Translations under genes and position numbers: made by a program
NCBI RefSeq assembly: GCF_001426545.1
Contig: NZ_LMEZ01000009.1
Location: 310,001 to 374,000, forward strand
Direction of reading: 5' to 3'
DNA from: Mycobacterium sp. Root135
Lineage (GTDB): Bacteria > Actinomycetota > Actinomycetes > Mycobacteriales > Mycobacteriaceae
Length of the DNA stretch: 64,000 nucleotides
The notes under the pieces: model-generated
What the model was told of the DNA's origin: nothing
Database searches by the model: none
What the model saw: the letters and a program-made list of their open reading frames with translations, nothing else
In this document: positions 25,590 to 33,280 of the stretch, one piece after another
Position numbering within the stretch: position 1 is the stretch's first letter
Layout of the letters: each line of letters begins with the position of its first letter

Positions 25590-25693
25590 CCCCGCGGAGA
25601 ACCGGTGCGCGGCCGCCCGAGGCGAGAGGTCACCGCGAGTGGCCCGCACCGGCCATCGGATGTTTCGAAAATTCAACCAGGAAGGGAAGATTC

Positions 25694-26104
25694 ATGACCA
25701 CCATCACCGCCACCGCCCACACCGGGACCAAGGACGCGTTCCTGAGGTTCGCCATGCGGCTCGACGCCGTGCTGACCGGCGTCATCGGAGCCGCGGGTCT
25801 CGCGTTGGCGCCACGCATCGCCGAGCTGTCGGGCACCACGCCGGCGACCGAGTACGCGCTGTCCGCCTTCTTCGTCACTTACGGAATCGCCGTGTACGCG
25901 CTGTCGCGACTGACGCACGTCCGCACGCCGGGCCGCCTCGTGGTCGCGGGCAACGTCGTGTTCACCGTCGCTGCGGTGGCCGTCGTGCTTGCGGGTGTCT
26001 GGCCGCTGACCACCATGGGCGTGGTGCTGACGCTCGGCAGCGGCGTCTACACGTTGGTGATGGCCGACCTGCAGTACCTGGGTCTGCGCCGCCTGCGCGC
26101 GTAG
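25694..26104 (+). CDS. Small four-helix membrane protein, paralogue 2
   Basis: A 136-residue protein with four hydrophobic segments and an N-terminal LRFAMRLDAVLTG motif shared with its upstream neighbour, implying a tandem duplication. A purine-rich AGGAAGGGAAG sequence just upstream of ATG 25694 is a strong ribosome binding site. The gap to paralogue 1 is 104 bp with no terminator seen. Downstream a family B palindrome separates it from the convergent coaA. Function unknown. Confidence 0.72.
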   Translation: MTTITATAHTGTKDAFLRFAMRLDAVLTGVIGAAGLALAPRIAELSGTTPATEYALSAFFVTYGIAVYALSRLTHVRTPGRLVVAGNVVFTVAAVAVVLAGVWPLTTMGVVLTLGSGVYTLVMADLQYLGLRRLRA

Positions 26105-26113
26105 TCCACATGA

Positions 26114-26163
26114 GATTTGGGCGCGTTCATCCGCGGTGAGCGCGGGTGAACGCGCCGAAGTCG
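26114..26163. repeat. Palindromic element, family B, solo copy between convergent genes
   Basis: A 16-bp stem with one G-U pair and one mismatch (26114-26129 with about 26148-26163) encloses an inner CCGCG/CGCGG hairpin. It is clearly related to the elements at 21105 and 22043 but more diverged, and lies between the small membrane-protein gene and coaA. It may serve as a bidirectional terminator. Confidence 0.8.
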
Positions 26164-26177
26164 CGGGGGTGAGGGGG

Positions 26178-27116
26178 CTAGAGCTTGCGCAGGCGCAGCC
26201 GGTTGATCGCGTGGTCGGCGTCCTTGCGCAGCACCAGCGTCGCGCGCGGCCGGGTGGGCAGGATGTTCTCGATCAGGTTGGGCCGGTTGATCGAATGCCA
26301 GATGTCGCGCGCGGCGAAGACGGCCTGCTCGTCGGTCAACGTCGAGTAGTGGTGGAAGTGCGACTGCGGGTCGGCGAACGCGCCGGCCCGCATCGCCAGG
26401 AACCGCGACACGTACCAGCCTTCGATGTCCTCGATGCGGGCGTCGACGTAGACGGAGAAGTCGAAGAGGTCGGACACCATCAACGCCGGGCCGGTCTGAA
26501 GGACGTTGAGGCCCTCCAGAATCAGGATGTCGGGGTGCTTGATGGTCATCTGCTCGTCGGGGATGATGTCGTAGAGCAAGTGCGAATACACCGGCGCGGA
26601 CACGTGATCCGAGCCCGACTTCACCGCCGTGACGAATCGCATCAGCGCCCGCCGGTCGTAACTTTCGGGAAAGCCCTTGCGGTGCATCAGGTTCCGACGT
26701 AGAAGCTCGGCGTTCGGGTAGAGGAAGCCGTCGGTGGTGACCAGGTCGACGCGGGGGTGGTGCTCCCAACGGGCGAGCAGGGCCTGCAGCACGCGGGCGG
26801 TCGTCGACTTCCCGACGGCCACGCTGCCCGCCACGCCGATCACGAACGGCACCGGACGGTCGGGGTTCTGTTGCGGTTCACCGAGGAACTCGGCGGTCGT
26901 CGCGAACAGACGCTGACGCGCGGCGACCTGAAGGTGGATCAGCCGGGCCAGCGGGAGGTAGACCTCTTCGACTTCGAGCAGGTCCAATTGTTCGCCGAGA
27001 CCGCGAAGCCCGAGGACTTCGCTCTCCGTGAGTTTCAACGGTGTCGACATCCGTAGCGAACGCCATTGACTCCGGTCGAACTCGACGTACGGACTCGGCT
27101 CGCTCGTCCGCGCCAT
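26178..27116 (-). CDS. coaA: Pantothenate kinase, type I
   Basis: A 312-residue P-loop kinase that phosphorylates pantothenate, the committed step of coenzyme A synthesis. Walker A is GVAGSVAVGKSTT near residue 93. DLVTTDGFLYPN near 127, RKGFPESYD near 147 and YDIIPDEQ near 185 are type-I CoaA blocks, and ILEGLNVLQ near 205 is also conserved. ATG 27116 gives the length of mycobacterial CoaA (312); the open frame extending further upstream lacks homology. The divergent metallopeptidase-like gene starts 30 bp away, so promoters overlap. The end faces a palindromic element. Confidence 0.95.
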   Translation of the reverse strand: MARTSEPSPYVEFDRSQWRSLRMSTPLKLTESEVLGLRGLGEQLDLLEVEEVYLPLARLIHLQVAARQRLFATTAEFLGEPQQNPDRPVPFVIGVAGSVAVGKSTTARVLQALLARWEHHPRVDLVTTDGFLYPNAELLRRNLMHRKGFPESYDRRALMRFVTAVKSGSDHVSAPVYSHLLYDIIPDEQMTIKHPDILILEGLNVLQTGPALMVSDLFDFSVYVDARIEDIEGWYVSRFLAMRAGAFADPQSHFHHYSTLTDEQAVFAARDIWHSINRPNLIENILPTRPRATLVLRKDADHAINRLRLRKL

Positions 27117-27133
27117 GGAGCCAGTGTTGCATT

Positions 27134-27139
27134 TACGGT
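27134..27139 (+). promoter_or_regulatory. -10 element for the DUF885-like gene
   Basis: TACGGT followed by 7 nt and ATG 27147 gives a canonical leaderless arrangement within the 30-bp divergent gap with coaA. Confidence 0.55.
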
Positions 27140-27146
27140 TGGGACC

Positions 27147-28346
27147 ATGGACGCCACCACCGTCATTCGCGAATATCTGCTCCTCGGTCTGAGGTTCGAC
27201 CGCATCGAGGAGGGCTACGTCGACTCCTACACCGGGGACCCAACACTGCGTGCCGTCGTCGGTGCGGAGCCGCCGCCGGACCCCGCCGAGCTCGCGCGCC
27301 AGGCGACGCGGTTGATCGCCGAACTGCCGGGCGCCGACGGTCTCGACGGCCAGCGCGCCGACTACATCGCGGCGCACCTGCGGGCGTTGGCCAGTGCGGG
27401 CCGCAAGTTCGCGGGTGAGGACATCGGGTTCGTGCAGGAGGTGCACGACTACTTCGACGTGGACATCGTCAAGGGCGACCCCGACAAGTACCGCGAAGCG
27501 CACCGCAAGCTCGACGAAGCGCTGGGCGGCACGGGCGATCTCGCCGAGCGGATGCAGAGCTACCGCAGTGGCGAGGAGATCCCACCGGAGCGGCTCGAGG
27601 AGTGCATCCACGCGTTCTCCAGCGCCCTCCGCGACAAGGTGCGTGCCGACTTCCCGTTGCCCGACGCCGAGACGATCAACTACGAGATCGTCACCGACAA
27701 GCCGTGGTCGGGGTTCAACTACTACGAGGGCGACTACCGCTCAACGGTCGCGGTGAACGCCGACCTCAAGCAGCAGATGTCGGGGCTGCCGCGGCTCGTC
27801 GCGCACGAGTCCTATCCCGGTCACCACACCGAGCACTGCCGCAAGGAGTTCGGCCTGGTTGCCGGCAAGAACCAAACCGAGCAGACCATCTTCTTGGTCA
27901 ACACGCCGCAGTGCCTGATGGCCGAGGGCCTCGCCGACCTCGCGCTGTACGCCGCGATCGGACCCGACTGGGGTCAGTGGGCGACCGAGATCTACGCCGA
28001 CCTCGGGCTGCGGTTCGACGGCGAGCGCGCTGTGGCCGTCTCCACCGCCGCGGCCGCGCTGGCCGACGTCCGCCAGGACGCCGCGCTGATGCTGCACGAC
28101 GAGCACCGTGACGTCGACGACGTGGCCGCGTTCCTGCAGCGGTGGCAACTGACCAGCGACGCGCGCGCCCGGCAGTCGCTGCGGTTCCTGTCGTCCCCGC
28201 TGTGGCGGGCCTACACCAGCACCTACGTCGAGGGCTATCGACTGTTGCGCGCCTGGCTCGACGCCCGCCCGGCCGACGTCACGCTGATCGAGCGGTTCGG
28301 CAGGCTTCTCGACGAGCCTTTGGTGCCGTCGGCGTTGCGCGCCTGA
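27147..28346 (+). CDS. DUF885-like putative zinc metallopeptidase
   Basis: A 399-residue cytosolic, helix-rich protein. The key motif is VAHESYPGHHTEHC near residue 216, resembling the HExxPGHH signature of DUF885 metallopeptidases. A downstream glutamate in QCLMAEGLADLALY near 255 is placed as a likely third metal ligand. NYYEGDYRSTVAVN just upstream may line the active site. No signal peptide is visible. The family is poorly characterised, so peptidase activity is inferred from motif only. It lies between coaA and glyA, a spot without such a gene in M. tuberculosis. Confidence 0.72.
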   Translation: MDATTVIREYLLLGLRFDRIEEGYVDSYTGDPTLRAVVGAEPPPDPAELARQATRLIAELPGADGLDGQRADYIAAHLRALASAGRKFAGEDIGFVQEVHDYFDVDIVKGDPDKYREAHRKLDEALGGTGDLAERMQSYRSGEEIPPERLEECIHAFSSALRDKVRADFPLPDAETINYEIVTDKPWSGFNYYEGDYRSTVAVNADLKQQMSGLPRLVAHESYPGHHTEHCRKEFGLVAGKNQTEQTIFLVNTPQCLMAEGLADLALYAAIGPDWGQWATEIYADLGLRFDGERAVAVSTAAAALADVRQDAALMLHDEHRDVDDVAAFLQRWQLTSDARARQSLRFLSSPLWRAYTSTYVEGYRLLRAWLDARPADVTLIERFGRLLDEPLVPSALRA

Positions 28347-28393
28347 CGCCGAGTTCTGCAGGACGGCTGGGATTTCAGAATGAAGACGACCAT

Positions 28394-28420
28394 GGCGCAG
28401 AAGTCGGCGTAGTCTGCGCC
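28394..28420. promoter_or_regulatory. Inverted repeat upstream of glyA
   Basis: GGCGCAGA (28394-28401) pairs with TCTGCGCC (28413-28420). An alternative stem, GTCGGCG with CGCCGAC (28403-28409, 28417-28423), is also possible. It abuts the candidate glyA -10, so it could be an operator or an attenuating hairpin for the upstream gene. Confidence 0.4.
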
Positions 28421-28423
28421 GAC

Positions 28424-28429
28424 TAAGCT
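28424..28429 (+). promoter_or_regulatory. -10 element for leaderless glyA
   Basis: TAAGCT followed by 6 nt and ATG 28436 fits leaderless transcription; no Shine-Dalgarno is seen. Confidence 0.6.
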
Positions 28430-28435
28430 GGGCCC

Positions 28436-29902
28436 ATGACCGCTGAGCCCGTGACCACCCCTACTCCAGCGCTGGGCGCGGAGTACGCCGAGACCGCGAG
28501 CGCCGCGTACACGGCCGCCTTGAAGGTCATCGAGTCCGTCGAACCACGCATCGCTGCGGCCACGCGCCAGGAGCTCGCCGATCAGCGTGATTCGCTGAAG
28601 CTGATCGCCAGCGAGAACTACGCGTCGCCTGCCGTGCTGCTGACGATGGGCACCTGGTTCTCCGACAAGTACGCCGAGGGCACCGTCGGCCACCGCTTCT
28701 ACGCGGCGTGCCAGAACGTCGACACCGTGGAGGCGCTGGCCGCCGAGCACGCCCGCGAGCTGTTCGGCGCGCCGTATGCCTACGCGCAGCCGCACTCCGG
28801 CATCGACGCCAACCTGGTCGCGTTCTGGGCAATCCTGCAGACCCGCATCGAGGCGCCCGGCCTGGCCGAACTCGGTGCCAAGAACGTCAACGACCTGACC
28901 GAGGCCGACTGGGAGAAGCTTCGCGCCACGCTGGGCAACCAGCGCCTGATGGGCATGTCGCTGGACGCGGGCGGCCACCTGACCCACGGTTTCCGGCCCA
29001 ACATCTCCGGCAAGATGTTCCACCAGCGCAGCTACGGCACCGACCCGCAGACGGGCCTGCTGGACTACACGCAGGTCGCCGCGGCGGCTCGCGAGTTCAA
29101 GCCGCTGATCCTGGTCGCGGGGTACTCCGCCTACCCGCGCCGGGTGAACTTCGCCAAGATGCGCGAGATCGCCGACGAGGTGGGCGCCACCTTCATGGTC
29201 GACATGGCGCACTTCGCGGGCCTGGTGGCCGGCAAGGTGTTCACCGGCGACGAGGACCCGGTGCCGTTCGCTCACGTCACGACGACGACGACGCACAAGT
29301 CGCTGCGCGGCCCGCGCGGCGGCCTGGTGCTGGCCACCGAGGAGTACTCGGCGGCGGTGGACAAGGGCTGCCCGATGGTGCTCGGCGGCCCGATGGCCCA
29401 CGTCATGGCGGCCAAGGCCGTCGCGTTCGCCGAGGCCCGTCAGCCGTCGTTCCAGCTCTACGCCCAGCGCATCGCCGACAACGCCAAGGCGTTGGCCGAC
29501 GGCTTCCTCACCCGCGGCGCCCGCCTTGTCACCGGCGGCACCGACAACCACATCGTGCTGCTCGACGTCACGTCGTTCGGCCTGACCGGTCGTCAGGCCG
29601 AGTCGGCGTTGCTCGACGCCGGCGTCGTCACCAACCGCAACTCGATCCCGGCCGACCCGAACGGCGCCTGGTACACCAGCGGCATCCGGTTCGGCACCCC
29701 GGCGTTGACGACGCGCGGATTCGGTGCGGACGACTTCGACCGCGTGGCCGAGCTGGTCGTCGAGGTGCTGACGAACACCCAGCCCGACGGGACGTCGAAG
29801 GCCAAGTACGTCTTGGCCGACGGAGTTGCCGCCCGCGTGCGCAGTGCGTCGGCTGAACTGTTGAACGCCAACCCGCTGTACCCGGGTCTGACGCTCCAGT
29901 AG
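28436..29902 (+). CDS. glyA: Serine hydroxymethyltransferase, long form
   Basis: A 488-residue PLP enzyme interconverting serine and glycine with tetrahydrofolate, the main source of one-carbon units. LKLIASENYASPAVL near 55, KYAEGTVGHRFYAACQNVD near 78, QPHSGIDANL near 118, GGHLTHGF near 179 and the PLP Lys288 in TTTTTHKSLRGPRGG are intact. The usual bacterial enzyme is about 420-430 residues. Here an N-terminal extension of about 30 residues and an insertion of about 30 residues (around 135-170) after the QPHSG block account for the extra length. It sits where M. tuberculosis has the short GlyA1. No start codon further in is needed, since the -10 places the 5' end at ATG 28436. Confidence 0.9.
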   Translation: MTAEPVTTPTPALGAEYAETASAAYTAALKVIESVEPRIAAATRQELADQRDSLKLIASENYASPAVLLTMGTWFSDKYAEGTVGHRFYAACQNVDTVEALAAEHARELFGAPYAYAQPHSGIDANLVAFWAILQTRIEAPGLAELGAKNVNDLTEADWEKLRATLGNQRLMGMSLDAGGHLTHGFRPNISGKMFHQRSYGTDPQTGLLDYTQVAAAAREFKPLILVAGYSAYPRRVNFAKMREIADEVGATFMVDMAHFAGLVAGKVFTGDEDPVPFAHVTTTTTHKSLRGPRGGLVLATEEYSAAVDKGCPMVLGGPMAHVMAAKAVAFAEARQPSFQLYAQRIADNAKALADGFLTRGARLVTGGTDNHIVLLDVTSFGLTGRQAESALLDAGVVTNRNSIPADPNGAWYTSGIRFGTPALTTRGFGADDFDRVAELVVEVLTNTQPDGTSKAKYVLADGVAARVRSASAELLNANPLYPGLTLQ

Positions 29903-29944
29903 GACACGCCGCTGACCGATTTCGGGGAACGTGTGTCCACGGGT

Positions 29945-29950
29945 TACAGT
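29945..29950 (+). promoter_or_regulatory. -10 element for leaderless desA2
   Basis: TACAGT followed by 7 nt and ATG 29958 is consistent with a leaderless transcript. Confidence 0.55.
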
Positions 29951-29957
29951 TAGTTTC

Positions 29958-30785
29958 ATGGCAGAGAAGCCCGTAGCCAATGCGTTGACCCTCGAGCTCG
30001 AGCCCGTCGTCGACGAGAATCTGACGCGCCACGTCGCCACCGAGGAGTTGTGGTACCCGCACGACTTCGTGCCCTTCGACAAGGGTGAGAACTTCGCGTT
30101 CCTCGGCGGCACGGACTGGGACGAGTCGTCGGTGACGCTGCCCAAGCCGGTGACCGATGCGCTGGAAATCCTGCTCATCGTCAAGGACAACCTGGCCGGC
30201 TACCACCGCGAGCTCGTCGAGCACTTCATCCTCGACGACAAGTGGGGACGTTGGCTCGGCCGGTGGACCGCCGAGGAGCACCTGCACGCGGTGGCCCTGC
30301 GCAACTACCTCGTCGTCACGCGCGAGATCGACCCCAGCGCCAACGAGGACGTCCGCGTCGAGCACGTCATGAAGGGCTACCGCGCCGACAAGCTCAGCCA
30401 GATCGAGACGCTGGTCTTCATGTCCTTCCTCGAGCGCGCTCACGCCGTCTTCTGCCGCAACCTGCAGGCCCAGATCACCGAGCCGATCCTGGCGTCGATG
30501 GTCGGCCGGATCGCCAAGGACGAGGAGCGCCACGAGGAGTTCTTCGCGAACCTCATCGCGCACTGCCTCACCACCAAGCGTGACGAGACGATCGCCGCGA
30601 TCGCCACCCGCGCCGCCGCGTTCGAGCCCATCGGCGCGGACATCGACGCCTACGCAGGCAAGGTCCGCGTCGTCGCCGAAGCCGGCATCTTCGACGACGC
30701 GGCATTGCGCAAGGTGCTCTCCGATCGCATCGGCGCCTGGGGTGTCGCGGACGCTCCCGAACTCGCGGAATTCGTCGCCAACTAG
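29958..30785 (+). CDS. desA2: Acyl-ACP desaturase DesA2
   Basis: A 275-residue soluble di-iron desaturase of the acyl-ACP desaturase family, linked in mycobacteria to desaturation of acyl chains for mycolic acids. The diiron ligands are visible as TAEEHLHAVAL near 94 and AKDEERHEEFF near 182, with additional acidic residues around LERAHAVF. Length equals Rv1094 as I recall it. ATG 29958 lies 7 nt after a TACAGT hexamer. The electron donor is not encoded nearby. About 200 bp separate it from phoH2, a gap that contains the small ORF described next. Confidence 0.9.
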   Translation: MAEKPVANALTLELEPVVDENLTRHVATEELWYPHDFVPFDKGENFAFLGGTDWDESSVTLPKPVTDALEILLIVKDNLAGYHRELVEHFILDDKWGRWLGRWTAEEHLHAVALRNYLVVTREIDPSANEDVRVEHVMKGYRADKLSQIETLVFMSFLERAHAVFCRNLQAQITEPILASMVGRIAKDEERHEEFFANLIAHCLTTKRDETIAAIATRAAAFEPIGADIDAYAGKVRVVAEAGIFDDAALRKVLSDRIGAWGVADAPELAEFVAN

Positions 30786-30861
30786 TTAACCGAGTGGTCA
30801 CATTTCGGCCACGGCGCGCCTGCTCGGCGCAATCCTCGGGACGGGAGTAGCGTCGGCTTCG

Positions 30862-30990
30862 ATGGCCGACATGCTCTGCTATCCGGGCGGTACCCGTCGT
30901 TTCGACGAAGGGGCCGGCCCCGGTCCTGGTACCGCGGTATCCACCGAGGGAGTTCGTGCGGTGCCGCACGGGCCTAGGAGCGCCACGTGA
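30862..30990 (+). CDS. phoAT: Candidate PhoAT small protein upstream of and overlapping phoH2
   Basis: An open frame of 42 codons from ATG 30862 (a second ATG is at 30871), ending in TGA at 30988-30990. It overlaps the phoH2 GTG (30987) in the sequence GTGA, the classic coupled toxin-antitoxin layout. The product begins MADMLCYPGGTRRFDEG and ends AVPHGPRSAT. The phoH2 Shine-Dalgarno AGGAG (30976-30980) lies inside its last codons. In mycobacteria phoH2 is described as co-transcribed with a small overlapping upstream gene, phoAT, which counteracts PhoH2 toxicity; identity here rests on position and overlap. The frame is open further upstream to 30790 without another ATG or GTG start, so the true 5' end could be a rarer codon. 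Confidence 0.6.
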   Translation: MADMLCYPGGTRRFDEGAGPGPGTAVSTEGVRAVPHGPRSAT

Positions 30991-32300
30991 CTGATTCGGC
31001 CGTTCGGACTTACGTGCTCGACACCTCAGTGCTGCTGTCCGATCCCTGGGCATGCAGTCGGTTCGCCGAACACGCAGTCGTCGTCCCCCTCGTCGTGATC
31101 AGCGAGTTGGAGGACAAGAGGCACCACCACGAACTGGGCTGGTTTGCGCGCCAGGCCTTGCGGATGTTCGACGATCTTCGACTCGAACACGGGCGACTCG
31201 ATCAGCCCATTCCCATTGGTACCCAAGGCGGAACGCTCCAGATCGAGCTCAACCACAGTGATCCGTCGGTCCTGCCCGCCGGCTTCCGCACGGGCACCAA
31301 CGATGCACGAATCCTGACGTGCGCCGCCAACCTCGCCGCCGAGGGCAAGCTGGTCACCCTCGTCAGCAAGGACATCCCGTTGCGCGTCAAGGCGGGCGCG
31401 GTCGGCCTGCCCGCCGACGAGTACCACGCCCAGGACGTCGTGGCGTCGGGTTGGACGGGCATGTCCGAGGTGGAGGTCAGCGCCGACGACGTCAACGCGC
31501 TGTTCGCCGACGGCGAGATCGACCTCGAGGAGGCGCGAAACCTGCCGTGCCACACCGGTGTTCGGTTGCTCGGCGGCAACTCGCACGCGTTGGGCAGGGT
31601 GAACGCCGAGAAGAGGGTGCAGTTGGTCCGTGGCGACAGGGAGGTGTTCGGCCTCCGGGGAAGGTCAGCCGAACAGCGCGTCGCCCTGGACCTGCTGCTC
31701 GACGAGTCGGTCGGGATCGTGTCCCTCGGCGGCAAGGCGGGCACCGGAAAGTCGGCGCTGGCATTGTGCGCGGGACTCGAGGCGGTGCTGGAACGCCGCA
31801 CGCACCGCAAGGTCGTCGTCTTCCGGCCGCTGTACGCCGTCGGCGGACAGGATCTGGGCTATCTACCCGGTAGCGAGAGCGAGAAGATGGGTCCGTGGGC
31901 GCAGGCCGTCTTCGACACCCTCGAGGGGCTCGCCAGTCCGGCGGTGCTCGACGAAGTGAATGCCCGCGGCATGCTGGAAGTGCTTCCGCTGACCCACATT
32001 CGAGGCCGTTCGCTACACGACTCCTTCGTCATCGTCGACGAGGCGCAGTCGCTGGAGCGCAACGTTCTGCTGACCGTGCTGTCGCGGCTCGGCGCCGGAT
32101 CGCGGGTGGTGCTCACCCACGACGTCGCCCAGCGCGACAACCTGCGGGTGGGGCGGCACGACGGCGTGGCGGCGGTCATCGAGAAGCTCAAGGGCCATCC
32201 GCTGTTCGCTCACATCACGCTTCTGCGCAGTGAGCGTTCGCCGATCGCCGCGCTCGTCACCGAGATGCTGGAGGAGTTCAGCCCCGGCGCCCTGCCCTGA
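30987..32300 (+). CDS. phoH2: PhoH2: PIN-domain ribonuclease fused to PhoH ATPase/RNA helicase
   Basis: A 437-residue fusion. Residues 1-140 form a PIN nuclease domain with TYVLDTSVLLSDP near 8, VISELEDKRHH near 37 and a further acidic site at GTNDARILTCA. Residues 200-437 form a PhoH ATPase with Walker A LGGKAGTGKSALAL near 250 and Walker B DSFVIVDEAQSLE near 345. Such proteins unwind and cleave RNA and act like VapC-type toxins. GTG 30987 is preceded by AGGAG (30976-30980) and overlaps the small upstream ORF by 4 nt. The length is close to Rv1095. Confidence 0.92.
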   Translation: MTDSAVRTYVLDTSVLLSDPWACSRFAEHAVVVPLVVISELEDKRHHHELGWFARQALRMFDDLRLEHGRLDQPIPIGTQGGTLQIELNHSDPSVLPAGFRTGTNDARILTCAANLAAEGKLVTLVSKDIPLRVKAGAVGLPADEYHAQDVVASGWTGMSEVEVSADDVNALFADGEIDLEEARNLPCHTGVRLLGGNSHALGRVNAEKRVQLVRGDREVFGLRGRSAEQRVALDLLLDESVGIVSLGGKAGTGKSALALCAGLEAVLERRTHRKVVVFRPLYAVGGQDLGYLPGSESEKMGPWAQAVFDTLEGLASPAVLDEVNARGMLEVLPLTHIRGRSLHDSFVIVDEAQSLERNVLLTVLSRLGAGSRVVLTHDVAQRDNLRVGRHDGVAAVIEKLKGHPLFAHITLLRSERSPIAALVTEMLEEFSPGALP

Positions 32301-32307
32301 TCCCCAT

Positions 32308-32363
32308 CGCGTGTGCTGTGAGATCGCCGTTCGACGCGATTCCGCGATCTCACAGCACACGCG
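32308..32363 (+). terminator. 20-bp perfect stem-loop after phoH2 (palindrome family C)
   Basis: The arms 32308-32327 and 32344-32363 are perfectly complementary over 20 bp with a 16-nt loop, 7 bp after the phoH2 stop. There is no U tract, so it could stop transcription by stem strength alone or represent a solo palindromic repeat. Its sequence differs from families A and B. Confidence 0.75.
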
Positions 32364-32395
32364 AAACGGTCAGGCGGGGTCGGTAAGGTGTGCTG

Positions 32396-33271
32396 GTGCG
32401 CAAGCGCCCCGAGAAGCCCACCTGGTCATACTGGCGGACCGTCATCGGCGTGTGCGCCGGGGTGGCAATCGTCGTGGTCGGCAGCCTGACCGGTCACGTT
32501 GCCAAGGCCGACGAGGTCGACTGCTCCCAGTTCAAGTGCATCGCCCTGACGTTCGACGACGGGCCAAGCCCGTACACCGACCGGTTGCTCCAGGTGCTCA
32601 AGGACAACGACGCCAAGGCGACGTTCTTCGAGATCGGCAACAAGGTGGCGGCCAATCCCGAAGGCGCCAAACGCGTGGTCGAGGCGGGCATGGAACTGGG
32701 CAGTCACACGTGGGAGCACCCCAACATGACGACCATTCCGCCCGAGGACATCCCCGCCCAATTCAGCAAGGCGAGCGACGCGATCGAGGCCGCGACGGGT
32801 CAACGCCCCAAGCTGGTGCGCACCGCAGGCGGTCTGATCAACGACCAGGTGCTGGAGGAGGCCAAGAAGCAGGGCCTCGCCGACATCAACTGGGACGTCA
32901 TCCCGTTCGACTGGGCGAACGACGGCAACACCGACGCGACCCGTTACATGCTGATGACCCAGATCAAGCCGAACTCCGTCGTCCTGTTCCACGACACGTA
33001 CTCCTCAACCGTCGACCTGGTTCAGCAGTTCATCCCCGTGCTCAAGGCCAACGGCTACCACATGGTGACCGTGTCGCAGATGCTCGGTGAGCGGGCACCG
33101 GGCAGCACCTATGGCAGCCGCGACAACGGTCCGCCCGCCAACGATTTGACCGACATCCCGCCGGCCGAGATCCCGACGCTGCCGAACACCCCGTCGCCCG
33201 CTCCGATGCCCAACTTCCCGATCACCGACATTCCGGACCAGAACTCCGGTGGTCCCACCAATGGGGCGTGA
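32396..33271 (+). CDS. Polysaccharide deacetylase (NodB domain), exported (Rv1096-like)
   Basis: A 291-residue protein. The N-terminus (VRKRPEKPTW, then a hydrophobic run VIGVCAGVAIVVVGSLTG) is a signal anchor or signal peptide, so it acts on cell-wall glycans. The NodB motifs are IALTFDDGPSPYTDR near 50, GSHTWEHPNM near 103, NWDVIPFDW near 165 and VVLFHDTYSS near 193. The third motif reads RTAGG rather than the common RxPYG. A Pro-rich tail of about 55 residues ends the protein. GTG 32396 gives the length of Rv1096, a peptidoglycan deacetylase; AAGG lies 7 nt upstream. An earlier in-frame GTG is at 32390. Confidence 0.87.
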   Translation: MRKRPEKPTWSYWRTVIGVCAGVAIVVVGSLTGHVAKADEVDCSQFKCIALTFDDGPSPYTDRLLQVLKDNDAKATFFEIGNKVAANPEGAKRVVEAGMELGSHTWEHPNMTTIPPEDIPAQFSKASDAIEAATGQRPKLVRTAGGLINDQVLEEAKKQGLADINWDVIPFDWANDGNTDATRYMLMTQIKPNSVVLFHDTYSSTVDLVQQFIPVLKANGYHMVTVSQMLGERAPGSTYGSRDNGPPANDLTDIPPAEIPTLPNTPSPAPMPNFPITDIPDQNSGGPTNGA

Positions 33272-33280
33272 CGGCACGTC

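Noticed and set aside
28235..30190. Long minus-strand frame across glyA and the start of desA2
   Set aside because: It is a shadow of glyA codon bias; both genes on the plus strand have complete catalytic motifs.
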